From: Peromyscus leucopus
Lineage: Eukaryota > Chordata > Mammalia > Rodentia > Cricetidae
DNA: 64,000 bases
Assembly (NCBI RefSeq): GCF_004664715.2
Contig: NC_051064.1
Location: forward strand, 114,128,240-114,192,239
Direction of reading: 5' to 3'
In this document: one piece after another, positions 33,736-45,000 of the stretch
Numbering within the stretch: the stretch's first letter is position 1
How the letters are laid out: every line of letters starts with the position of its first letter
Position numbers and translations under genes: made by a program
Notes under the pieces: model-generated
What the model saw: only the letters and a program-made list of their open reading frames with translations
Told to the model about the DNA's origin: nothing
Database searches by the model: none

Positions 33736-34977
33736 ACAAAAATTATATTAAATGGAGAAACACTGAGAACAACTTCTAAAATATAGACTAAGACAAGGTA
33801 ACCACTATCTCCACTTCTATTAAATATAGTACTTGAATTCTTGGCCATAACAATAAGACAATTCAAAAAATAATAGAGCTACAAATAAAAAAGGAAAAAA
33901 TCAAACTCTTCCTATTTTCCTATTTATGAGATACTCTTATAGCTATAAGGTCTTATAGACTCCACAAGAAAATTTGAAATCTGATAAATTCTTCCAGCAA
34001 AACACCAATATCTAAACCCAACATACAAAAATTAGTAATTTCTTTGTACAACAATAATTAATTGAGAACAAAATTAGAAAAAGAATGTTTCATTTTTAGT
34101 ATTTTCAAAAGCCTAGGAATAACCTATCCATGGATGTTTCAAAACTCTGCGATGAATAGTGCAACAGTAAAGAAAGAAGCTGAGGAAGATAATATGAGAT
34201 GAAATGACAGTCCTGTTTAAAATACTAATGAAATATTTCACATAACTAGAAAAACTCTCAAAGTTCACAGAGAAAGACAAAAAACAAAACAAAAAACAAA
34301 AAACCTTGAAGTCAAAACATTTCTGAAGCAGAAAGAATACTACTGCTGTAGGTGTCATATATCTGACCTCAAATTATGCTACAACGTCATAGTGCCAAAT
34401 ATGCATGGTGCTGGCTGGTTTAAAACCACAGATGCAGAACAATGGATTGACTAATACTCAGGAACTATCCCATACAGCCACAGCCACCTAATCTTTGTCA
34501 AAACATACATTAGAAAATACTTTTTTTTCAGCAAATGGTGCTAGAAAAAAAAGGCTATCCACCTGCAAGAGAATGAAATGTTTCCATATCACTCACCCTG
34601 AGCAAAAATCTACTCAAAATGGATTAAACACCTCAAAATGATACCTGATATTCTGAACCAGCTAGAAGAAAACACTTTGAGAAACAGGCATAAGCAAGAA
34701 CATTTTGTGGACTCTTAATAGCACAAGAAATCACCTTAATAATTGACAAATGGATTTATATAGAATCAAAATTTTCTGAATTTCAAAAGAAACAATCACT
34801 AGATGAAGAGGTAGCCAACAGAATAAAAGGTCATTTTTGTCAGGTGTGCAGCAGACAGGGTTAATATTTACAATATATAAATAAATGCAAAAATTCAATC
34901 CCAAAATAAAAACAAATTTTTTAGCCAACAAGTGGATTAATAAACTGGATAGGTATTTCTCAAAAGAAGAAATACAA

Positions 34978-35008
34978 TTGCTTCTTGGCCTTTTGGCTAA
35001 GATCAGGT
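34978..35008 (+). pseudogene. U2 snRNA fragment (first ~31 nt)
   Basis: This 31-nt insert contains CTTCTTGGCCTTTTGGCTAA and matches positions 2-32 of U2 snRNA with three changes, two of them C to T. The same 9-bp sequence, GAAATACAA, flanks it (34969-34977 and 35009-35017). In the surrounding L1 that 9-mer should occur once, so the insertion created the duplication. There is no A-tail. It looks like an L1-mediated insertion of a 5' snRNA fragment. It cannot make a functional U2. Confidence 0.85.
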
Positions 35009-35834
35009 GAAATACAAATGATGAATAAATATTTTTAAAAATCCAAAATACTTAATAATCAGGGAAATGCAAATAAAAATGACATGTATATTTCATCTCA
35101 CTTCAGTCAGAATGGCTGTCTTCAAGATAACAAATGACAATAAATGATGAAAAAGATGTATTAAAAGATGAATTCTTATATAATGCTGGCGGAAATATAA
35201 ACTGGTGTGGCTACTATGTAAGCCAGTATGGAGGTTTCTCAAAATCTGTAAGTATAACTGCCATAGGATCCACATATGACTGAGCTACACCACTTCATAG
35301 TATGGTCCTAAACACTCTAAGTCCTATTACAGAGACTTGTACACCTCATAAATAGTTAGAAAATGGAACCATCTAGATGTCTATCTATAGATGAGTGGGT
35401 GAAATAATATGATACATGTATTCATAGAATTTTATTAAGCCATACAGGAAAATGACATTTGCAGAAAAATTGTAGAAATAGAAATGATTATGTTAAATAA
35501 AATAACACAGCCTCACAAAGATAAACACATACTTATTTATTTGTATATTTGTAAGTGTAGGTCATTTCGCTAGGAAGGTGACAATGAACAGAGAAGAAGA
35601 GATCTTAATGGGAAGGGAGAAGAAAGTAATAGGCATGTGCCATAAAAGCAGAAGAAAGGCTATTGGTGGTGGAGGATCAGGGCCAACTGAAGTAGCAGGT
35701 AATGGTAAGGGACAGGTAGGAGAAAAACCATTAAGCACAAAGTTCATATGAAAGTGCCATAATATACCCATTTCTGTACATGCTAATTTTAAGAAACAAA
35801 ACATGATTTCTGTTTTTATACAACTATGAAATAA

Positions 35835-36880
35835 AGAATTAATAGAACTATTCAAAGCCAGGTCAGAAGTTAAACAATGGTAAAAAGAAGAGTAATGACT
35901 TGAGAGGAGATAGAAAGAAAATTAAGAGCACTAAGGTCATAGGCTGATTGTTTTACTAATAGACCTAGGTACTTTGGGAGCTTATTCTAGGCACACCACT
36001 TTGTCAATCTAAAGTCTCCATCTTACATCATGAAAAGGGTTCTACAGAAATGTTAGATAAGTACCTAAAAACATATTAAGCATTCTGGGATATTTGTCTA
36101 CAAATTGGTAGAGAAGTGAAAGAGCCAAGTTAAAGTAAAAAATTACTCTAGAAGAGTGGACAGATAGACGCTTGACTGCCTGACATGCCTTGGAGCCATA
36201 TAAAACATTCAAATGACAAATTAAAGTTTTGATCATTCTAGGTATAACAATATTCATTTGTTTAATTAAACAAGCAGGTTGGTCTTTGTATAGGTCCTGT
36301 AAAAATGTTAAAAGCAAAATTAAACTCATAATTAAGCTAGCAAAAGATAAAGATGCTCCAAGTTGAAGACCTTTAATTTATATGAATTTCAGTCCCTAGA
36401 GTCATTACACTTTATTAAAGTTACCAAGGCAGAGATGTGATAAAACATTTTATGCAGTTCTGTAAAGGATAAATTGTTCCAACACTTAATGTCCACAAGA
36501 AACAGTCAACTAGGATGCCTTCATAGCTTAGTGATTGCAAGTTCTTGAAGAGGTCTAGAAGTTAAACCTGGCTCTTCTTTCCTTATTTTCTACTACTGGA
36601 AGTCTCTGTATCCAATCAATTATTAGTCATATAAACAGAAATTGAATAGGGAGCTGAGCTCAGCAGTTTATTATTATCACATATAGTGATGTCAGAGGAC
36701 TCTTGCTTGGTGTACCAATATTACTATGACCCAACTTATATTTTCCTTTCTTCTTCTCTTCCCTCCCTCCTTTCATTTACTTCCTCCTTTCCATCCCTCC
36801 AAAATATATTACTTGGCACCCACTACCAGCAGACATACAAAATGTATATACCCAAACTGTAAAAAATGTTAACTTCAATG
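35835..36880. other. Noncoding, no clear feature
   Basis: A tRNA-like stretch near 36515-36570 was examined and judged too weak. No exon recognised. Confidence 0.45.
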
Positions 36881-36884
36881 TTTC

Positions 36885-37640
36885 ATCTGCAGCTCTCAAG
36901 GCCCTCCATAAAATGGCTCTAGCCTGTCTTCAAACTCTTGCTTTCTACTACCTCTGTAAATGGGGTCTTATATTAGTCTCCAAATACCATAAATCTTGCC
37001 CTACACCCCTTTCATTTCTGTGCTTTTGTGGGGCTGATTCAAAGACACAGAATGACCTCTGATTCCTTTTCTATTAAAGTCCTTTACCTTATAAGGCCAA
37101 AACCAAATGCTATCATATCCATTATACCATTCTTCTTCTTTTTTTTGGTTTCCTTCTTTAGCTTCTTTTAAGATTATCCTTAAATTTTTAATTGAACAAA
37201 TTTATTCATTTTCTACAGACATTTATGAGAATTTGGAGATGTTTCTTGTTGTTTGCCAGGCTTTATACAAGTCAACAAGATTGAGTAGTCTTTGCCAATG
37301 ATGCATATAGTCTGATGATGGAGATAAAATACATACACACACACTAAAAATGTAATGTGTTAAACCTTAAAAATAGATATGTGCAGAGGCAAATGGGAGT
37401 GACCCAAGCACCTAGGTTATTAGGAAGGTGAAAGTAGCTATAATGGATTAGATTAGATATGAACTGTGACCCAAAGATGAGTAAAAGTCTTCTAGAATTG
37501 GAATATGATGTCTCAGCAAATTAGTTCATTACACATCCTAAGACTGATAACCAGGAAAGGTGGCTTATTCATCTATATCTCACCTTACAGATAGTTAGTA
37601 CTCAAATATTTGTCAAATGAGCAAGTGAATGAATGGATTG
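36885..37640 (+). mobile_element. L2 LINE relics
   Basis: 36885-37110 ('aaggccctccataaaatggctctagcctgtcttcaaactc') and 37560-37640 ('gtactcaaatatttgtcaaatgagcaagtgaatgaatgg') match L2 3' regions. They are ancient and fragmented. The part between is unassigned. Confidence 0.55.
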
Positions 37641-37786
37641 TAAAGAATGTCTGCTTTAAGAGCTGCCTTGTCACACAATAAAATAGTTCAGAAGTTTCTC
37701 AGATGAATATATTCGGAAAGCCAATTTACCAATGCTGATAAGCTACTTTTAAAAATGCAGAGATTGTACAACATAAAGGTAGAGGT

Positions 37787-37811
37787 GCGTGTGTGTGTGT
37801 GTGTGTGTGTT
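37787..37811. repeat. (GT)n microsatellite
   Basis: Perfect GT repeat of about 12 units. Confidence 0.95.
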
Positions 37812-37959
37812 GTCTTTTTAGATAATCTCCTGATGAAAAGTCCCAGGTGTGAAACTTCTGGCTAGAAAGACAAGTTTGAACATTGATACCTACAACCAAT
37901 TTGCTTTTCAAAACAGTGTTAGGAGAAAAATAAAAGGAACTTATGATTGTTTATCTTCC

Positions 37960-38080
37960 TGTTGTATGCCAGTTTCTGTGTGATGAATTTTTATATTTGT
38001 TGACTTACAAAGCTCTTCAGTGATAATAAAGATTGTTACCTCCATTTTACAAAAGAAAAATGTAGCACACATGTTAAAAG
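37960..38080 (-). mobile_element. MIR SINE relic
   Basis: 'cctccattttacaaaagaaaaatgtagcacacatgttaaaaggtc' is a diverged minus-strand MIR core. The LTR that follows begins at its end. Confidence 0.55.
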
Positions 38081-38552
38081 GTCTTATTAATTAAAAAAAA
38101 ATCCAGATCCAGATATTGGTGTTATAGCTGAGAGATCAGAGAGACAGAACAAGCCACAGCTAACCTCAACTCGCCTACTTCTCAGCTGAACCTGTTTCCT
38201 CAAACTGGAAGCCTCTGAGTCTTCATCAGGATGGATCTCAGCTGTACTGCTGCTAAAAGCCTAAGATCTTAAAAAGGCTCTAGTTCCTGGTCCTCACGCC
38301 TTATATACTTTTCTGCTTCCTGCCATCATTTCCTGGGATTAAAGGTGTGTGTCACCATGTCTGGCTGTTTCCAGTGTAGCTTTGCACTCACAGAGATCTG
38401 GATGGATCTCTGCCTGTGGAATGCTAGGATTAAAGGTGTGTGTTTGCAACCAATTTTTTGGCCTCCATGTCTATCTAGTGGCTGTTCTGTTCTCTGACCC
38501 CAGATAAGTTTATTAGGGCGCACAATATATTGGGGGATACAGTATCACCACA
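38081..38552 (-). mobile_element. Solo LTR with embedded B1-like boxes
   Basis: Read on the minus strand it starts TGTGGTGATACTGTATC, has 'ctggggtcagag' early, carries two B1-like 'cacacctttaatcc' boxes, and ends near 'aattaataagac'. The start and the early 'ggggtcagag' box match the solo LTR at 13919-14324. An early AATAAA-type box lies in 'cctaataaactt'. The left boundary is approximate. Confidence 0.6.
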
Positions 38553-38820
38553 GACAAAAACCAAATTCTTAAAAGATTGTGGAGCTTGCCATGCATTGCA
38601 GATAGTAAATGCAGGGGGCATGATTAAGAGCCATGTCAAACATTTCAAACCCCAAACTCTGTCTGCTGTTATACACAGTTCAAATAATTAGCTTGTTGCA
38701 TCAGTTTGTCTGAAGTGGCAGATTTGCTTGGGTGTTTGTTCAAAAACTACCTGAAGGAAGCCTCCAGTTGAGTAAATTTATGAGTATGAAGTTGGGGGTG
38801 ATTTTGTACTTAGTACAAAA

Positions 38821-38884
38821 TTGGTACTTAGTAAGTATAAAGTTTCTGTTCATTGGTACTTAGTAAGTATAAAGTTTCTGTTCA
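38821..38884. repeat. Perfect 32-bp tandem duplication
   Basis: Two identical 32-bp copies starting TTGGTACTTAGTAAGTATAA lie head to tail. No mobile element is evident. Identity suggests recent slippage or repair. Confidence 0.95.
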
Positions 38885-41500
38885 TTTATCATTTAATTGG
38901 TATGACTATAGAATCAAGTAACTGACATTTAATGCCAGTAGGTGTGTCTGACCTTTTGACATTGTGGCATAATATTGTCATCTACAAAATTCATGCTTGA
39001 GAATCGTACAGATGAGTAACAAAACAGAATTATAAAAAGCTCTCGTGTTTTAAGTAAGTTTATGATTTTGTATTGGACTGATGTATTCATAAGTGTCCTT
39101 GACTGCATGTGGCCCATAGGGCCATAGACTGGATATTCATGTTCCATAATAAATATATACAGAGCTATGATGTTCTCTTTAAAATAAGTTCAGAAATACA
39201 GAGTAACTTATTTGGCGCTCAAATGCCAAAGGCTGGATAGCATAATTTCTGTCTGTGTATATAGCAACATTATAGAAAACAGAATGCTATAATATTAAAT
39301 ATAATAATAAAGTATATTATAATATACGTTTACTTAGTTCCCAATGATTATGGTTTCATACTGTATATGAATCCTAATGGGGAGCTCTTAACACATCATC
39401 TCAGTTCTCATAGCCGTCTGAGAAAGCGATCATTATCTCCTTATCTAGAAAATCAAACCTAGGCTCTAACAGTTACCTAAGCCTTAAGGTCAAACAGGTA
39501 GCACACCCCTTGAGCTTGCTGATTAGCTAAGTAATTCTATCTTCATTTAGCAGATAGGAAGTTGAAGCTCAGGGAGGCAGAAAACTGAAAGCTTTTCAAG
39601 GCCACACAATTAGAGACTGCTTCTTGGAGTTCTTATTTCCAAAAAGCAGGATTTGTATGTGTGGCAGGGAGGAGGTTAGTGCTAAGTTCTTGTTGGGGAT
39701 TAATAACATAGAAGCTGCCATTAAAACTGACAGTGTGTCCATTCTCTATGGTTAAAATGTACAGCCTGAATTTTTCCACAGGAATACCAGGTATATATGA
39801 AGATGTGTAGGTACCACACCTTGCCAAAATTGGTTTCAGGACTCGACAAGAAGTTTCTCGTGGCTCTGCAGAGCGACAACATAGTCTTCAGACTATGAGA
39901 GTCTCTTTTGTTTATTTATTCCTCAGAGATATACTTACCCAGTGTTACCCAGGCTAGATTCCAGCACAGCTTCGCAAATGCTGGGGTTACAGGAGTGCAT
40001 CCCCCTGCATGGTTCAGTTTTGTGTTCTTCTTGTGAGTAGTTGAGACAGGCTATAATAGACTAAGGACTTAAAGCATCTTGTGTGACTTTGGCATTACTT
40101 TAAAAGTCCTACTGCTCTGTCTTCGTGCTTTATCAAATAATGCCAGTCAAAGAGTAGCCATAATTTATCATCACCCTTGGAAAGCCAAAGTTTTATTTGG
40201 TTATCTTCACCCTGTTTCCATAGAAGTATAATATAGTTGTCCAGAAGCAATTACTTAAAATTATTTGTCTTAGAAATTTCAGATTTAGAATTGAAAGTCT
40301 GTGATTTTATAAATATTCCTCTGACCTTACTTCCTTGTTCTCAAAATATGACGTCAAATATTTATTTATGTGTGGTTATAACAATGAGAAATAGCATATG
40401 CCCAGTTCCTGGGTTGTTGGAGACACTCAGTGTTAGAAGAAGGAAACATTTGTTCTCAAACTGTTAAGCACAGAATCTGGTCTATTGTGATCACCAGGGT
40501 TTAGATAGCTGGGTTATTTTATCTATAGAAATCCTAAAGAGCCAGTCCTCTAAACCTAAAATATGAACTAAGCTCACCCAACAATCAATTTTTCTAAGCA
40601 AAATCCAATTTTTTTAACTATTTCTCTTTGTGAAGGATGTTTGAATAAATGTTGAGAACCATCTCTCTGTGGCACTGTAATGAGTAATTATAACGTTTTG
40701 GTTTTGTTTGCCATTTCTGGAAATTAGCTTTTCAAGTTATCCTAGTGATCCTCAACCTCAACTCGTATACAACTTCCCCCCACATCATATCAAAATTGTT
40801 GGATAAAATACAGAATTAGTGATTAGTGTTGTTTCTGAAATAAGGGCATAAAGAGTACTATGGACTCTCACATATGGCTTACTTCTCTCTCCCTGTATGG
40901 AGGCAGCTTCCGTATCGTAAGAAGTTCTGTGCTTCTCTACATAGTCCAGAGTGGTGAAGAACGAACCCTCTTGCTAGTAGCCACATGGATGAGCTTATAG
41001 TTGTATCTTCTAGCCATAGTCCCATTCTCAGGAGATTACATCTTGAATTTATAGTTTGACTAAAACTTCATGAGTGTCCTTAAATTAGAATTAAACAGTT
41101 AAGCCACTCCCATAAAACTGACTTTCAGAAAAGATCAAAGATAACATTTACTATTTCAAGCCAGTAAGAATTACAATTAATTGTCATGCAGCAGCATATG
41201 GATATCACATAATTTGTTTACTCAAATCCAAAGAAAATTGGTACTTATGTTTGTTACTTCTTTCCAAGATCTTTGACTCTCTTGTGTTAGCATCTGAAAT
41301 TGTGAATTACCTGTCCATTGCCTACCTAAGTTGATTAAATTGGGGAATCATTAACTTCAGTGTTTTCAGTAAAAGGAAAATTAGGATCTAGATGTCAATG
41401 ACTAGGCTGATGTAAATATACTGGCTTCAAGTTTCTGGAGTCACATGGGTAATAGAAAATACTCAGAGACTCAGAATAGGGCCTGACACTTAGTAGAAGC
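38885..41500. other. Noncoding with MIR and old B1 relics
   Basis: Minus-strand MIR relics lie at about 39380-39505 and 39535-39635 ('cagataggaagttgaagctcagggaggcag'). An old monomeric B1-like relic on the minus strand lies at about 39908-40016 ('acccaggctagattccagc...atgctggggttacaggagtg'). The rest has no recognised feature. Confidence 0.5.
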
Positions 41501-41504
41501 TCTG

Positions 41505-41510
41505 TAAACA
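41505..41510. repeat. Target-site duplication of the IAP-type LTR, left
   Basis: TAAACA, repeated at 42002-42007. Confidence 0.85.
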
Positions 41511-42001
41511 TGACCCGTCCAGCAGGCCAGGTTATTAGGTGTGACTCGAGGAGGCACTTCCTGAAAGACCAATGGGGGTGAGAGAGAAAGGAGACCAAGC
41601 GCATAAAAAAAAAAAAAAAAAACAGACAGTCTGAGTTGCGTCAAGGTCTCGTTTATTGCAAGGGGAAGCAGGTTTATATATGCTGGTAGATAGGAGAAAT
41701 GAATAGGGGAAGGGAGTGGGATGGAAAGTTTCTGAAGAATAGAAGAATAGCGTCCAGGTGAGGTCTCTTCTGAAGAATAGGATCACAAGGTCTCTTTGGT
41801 CCAAAGCTTATGCAACCGACCAACCTGAACATGTTCAAGGAAGTTATTCTAAAAGTATATTAATCTAAAGGTACATTTTGTGTTTTTTTCTGGGAGTTAT
41901 TGTTTTTTGTAACTTAGTAATGGTTGTCAAGGGTGTAGTTACGTCAGATCATCCAAGCAAGAAAGGCCAGAGCGCAGTCATCCATTTTTTGGCTCCCAAC
42001 A
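41511..42001 (-). mobile_element. IAP-type (ERVK) solo LTR
   Basis: On the minus strand it begins TGTTGGGAGCC and ends GGACGGGTCA, the TG...CA termini of an IAP-like LTR. It has a TATA box ('catatataaacc', plus-strand 41673-41681) and AATAAA (plus-strand 41652-41657) followed by 'cgagaccttgacgcaactcagactgtctg'. The 6-bp duplication TAAACA is perfect on both sides. An 18-base A-run on the plus strand (41605-41622) lies in the R/U5 part. No internal sequence remains, so the provirus was lost by LTR-LTR recombination. Confidence 0.88.
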
Positions 42002-42007
42002 TAAACA
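42002..42007. repeat. Target-site duplication of the IAP-type LTR, right
   Basis: TAAACA, identical to 41505-41510. Confidence 0.85.
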
Positions 42008-45000
42008 TCTGCCACTCTCTACTCTTTACATAGGTGTTTGGTCTACCTATCTATATGCATATGGACTTGTCTCTCTCTTCAAAGGGTAGGTTTCCAGATC
42101 AAAACTGTAACAACTCTGCATTGCACCCTGAGTGTTAACCAGGGTGAGAAAGCATGAACTCTGCACATATGTGTACCAGTACACGATGATATACGTACAT
42201 AAATTCAGCCCATGTACTAAGATATGAAGTAGATTACCTTTCCAAACGAAGTGCACTTTGTAATGTTCATTCCATGAACTATATGAAATTCTTTCTCCTG
42301 GAGCTCTGTTGTTGAGGATAGTGCCAATAGTCCTCTGTATGGTGTAAGTTGAAAGGAAATAGAATATAACTGGTGTCGAGCACAGAGGGAAGCCCTGGAA
42401 GACTCCCTTGCTGGACAGCTGAGTTGCAAGCTATGGTTACCTTATCTTCATTAGATCTGTTTAGAGTCCCAGTTAGAAGTGAGAACACGGCCCCCTGGTA
42501 GTCTTTACTCCTTTCCTAATAAAAATCCACTTCTCTGGATATAACATGTATAGTTCTAAGACTGGGCCTGGAAAGCAGGCTGTATGAATTCTAGTCCCTG
42601 TTCCATCATTTAGTGTCAGGGAAAGTTACTTCAATTCTAATGTTTATTTTTCTCCATTGCAAAATGAGATAACAATATGTCCATCTCAAGAGGTCATTAT
42701 AATAATTAAATTGATTAATATGTGTAAATATTTGAAAGCAGCACCTGATACATAGCAAATACTCAGTAGACCTCAGCTCCCTCTTATTACTGTTTGTGCT
42801 ATAAGGCAGGGTAGGGCAAAGGTCTGGGGTTTCTGAATTAGATGCCTATTTTGTGTCTGTGACCTGGAAAGTTTACTCAACTCTTCTTTGAGCTAGAAGT
42901 TTGTTCTTTGCAGCAGGGAAGATGTTATTACACCAGAGGTTATTTTAATGATTAAACAAGTCCACACTCATAGATATAAGCATTGGTGAAACATATACTC
43001 CCCTTCTGTTTCTTTAGCCAGTTAGTAAGTGCTGTTTATGAGAAATCACATTCATCAACCTCAAAAAAAAAAAAAAATGTGTGTGAAAAAGAGTGCACTG
43101 TTGTACGGAAAAGGGTTGGTTTTGTGTATAGCATCAGATAGATGGGTACAACATTCATGTTCATGGTTGAATGCTTTGGAGTTTTTATAAAAATAAAATC
43201 TAGCAGATACAATTAAGAACTCAGCATTCAGAATGGAAACAAGCACTGGTCTTCACTGTGTGGGCAATAAAACCTGAAAAAGAAAATAATCAATATGTTA
43301 ACTCAATTAAGTTTTCAGCTACAAATAACTAATTTCAATCCTCATGGCATTTCTAAGATTCCAAATATATTGCTTATTCTTTTTAAAATATTAATATTGC
43401 CTGAATTATTTATGGAGGCAAGAAGCACTGTACTCTTTTAACATGGAAAAGAATGGAAGGTTATTTCATGTCAGCAACATGGAAGACAATAATAAATTTG
43501 AAATGTAAATAATACCTCTGAGAATAAAGTGTGGTTAAAGGCCAAAGCACACAATTTCCAGATATTTTCTTTGTGATATGCAAGTTGGAAAGGCAATGGA
43601 AAATATTGTCCTAGGCTTTTTATTTATTTATTTATTTTTTGGATTGTCAGCACCTTGTAGACTATTGAAATTATTTAAGGAATGTTAATATTTAATAACA
43701 ATATGCATGTAATTAAAAGAACCAATAACAACACTAATAGTAGCTCTCATTTGTTGATATTTTATGTCATGACTACTATATAGTGTTTATAAAATTATGT
43801 TATCTGTACTCCTAACAGATGCTATCTGGATAAATGAATGGAAAATTTGGAGAAATTAAATGTTTGCATTCCTGGACTCTGACTCCTGAGTTCTTTGCAT
43901 GACATAATATATTCTCTTCATGAATAAACATCATTAATTCTTTTTGTTAATTCATTTAACAGCAGGCTAGCTCTGTTTCTATTGCATCTGGTAGCTAATT
44001 TTAGCTTTTTATTTATTTTTATTATAAAACAAATTAATTTTATTCTTTGAGAATTGCATACATGTATGCAGTGTATTTTGATTATATCCAACCCCTACTT
44101 CCTATACATTTTTTGATGTTGGTAGTCTTCACTGTTGTAAGAGAGCATAGTCTGAAGGTAAACAGACATGGTCTTGCTTCCCACATCTCCTCTTTCTAGC
44201 AATATTATCTTGGATTACTTAGTGCTTAGAAGATATCTAAGCTAGAAACTGGTATTGATTTTGTTTTATTATTCAAATATCAGGGCTTTTAGGGGATGAT
44301 ATTTGATCAAGGTCGTACTGCAATTGTGTAGAGATTCTGAATATGAATTTAGGCCTATCAAAGGTATCCTTATAACATGCTTTTAGAACTTTATGTTAGC
44401 TGCATGATTCTAAGTAATTACAATTTGATGGTGTGGAAGATTGTCTAGAAATCTCTTCATTTTGCTGATGGGGAGTTAGAGGCCTGGAAAGTATTTGGAC
44501 TGCTGTATACTCACATGAGAGATGAATAGATGAGGAAGGGAGGCCAAGTGTTCCTAGATTCTGTTGTTTTCCAGCCTGCTTAGTGTGTTGACATGTTCCT
44601 ACTGAACAGGGCTTTGCTCCTGTCCTTCTGGAAATCTGTTAGATGAAGGATAAAGGGCTCTCTAGTGAATAGTGCACTTGGAGACAATCTCTCTTTGATG
44701 TCATTGAAATGACTTTATTTACTGTGACCTTGGATTTCTTTTCATCATTAAGAGAGATATTTTGTGTGTTTAAATAATGCATTATTAATAATATTTGCCT
44801 GAGCACAGTGTCATGATCAATTTTTCATGTGCATCATTCCTTATGCAGCTCCAGTTGAATCACAAAAAGAACTTTACCTTTCTTCTCTCCTCTCCTCTCC
44901 TCCTCTTTGCTCTCCTCTCTTCTCCTCCTCCTCTTTAGTCCTTTTTCTAGAAGAATGGCAGACTTGAGCCTTCTTACCTGCAAGACATTTGAGAACTGTT

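Larger units (their letters stand above)
31870..35830 (+). mobile_element. Long but decayed L1 (ORF2 to 3' UTR)
   Basis: Plus-strand landmarks in order: the upstream ORF2 region near 31910-32150; reverse-transcriptase-region wording near 33200-33400 ('gaccaatttcctttattaacatagatgcaaaa', 'caagttggcttcatc'); 34560-34700 ('tactcaaaatggattaaacacctcaaaatg'); 35040-35100 ('tcagggaaatgcaaataaaaatgaca'); and a 3' UTR near 35740 ('agtgccataatatacccatttctgtacatgctaa'). Many stops and indels destroy the frame. It is interrupted by L1 3'-end-like sequence (about 32165-32370), a SINE (33545-33735) and a U2 fragment (34978-35008). Confidence 0.8.

Noticed and set aside
36515..36570. Possible tRNA-like sequence ('catagcttagtgattgcaag...gttaaacctggc')
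   Set aside because: Only weak A- and B-box likeness, and no cloverleaf could be built by eye.
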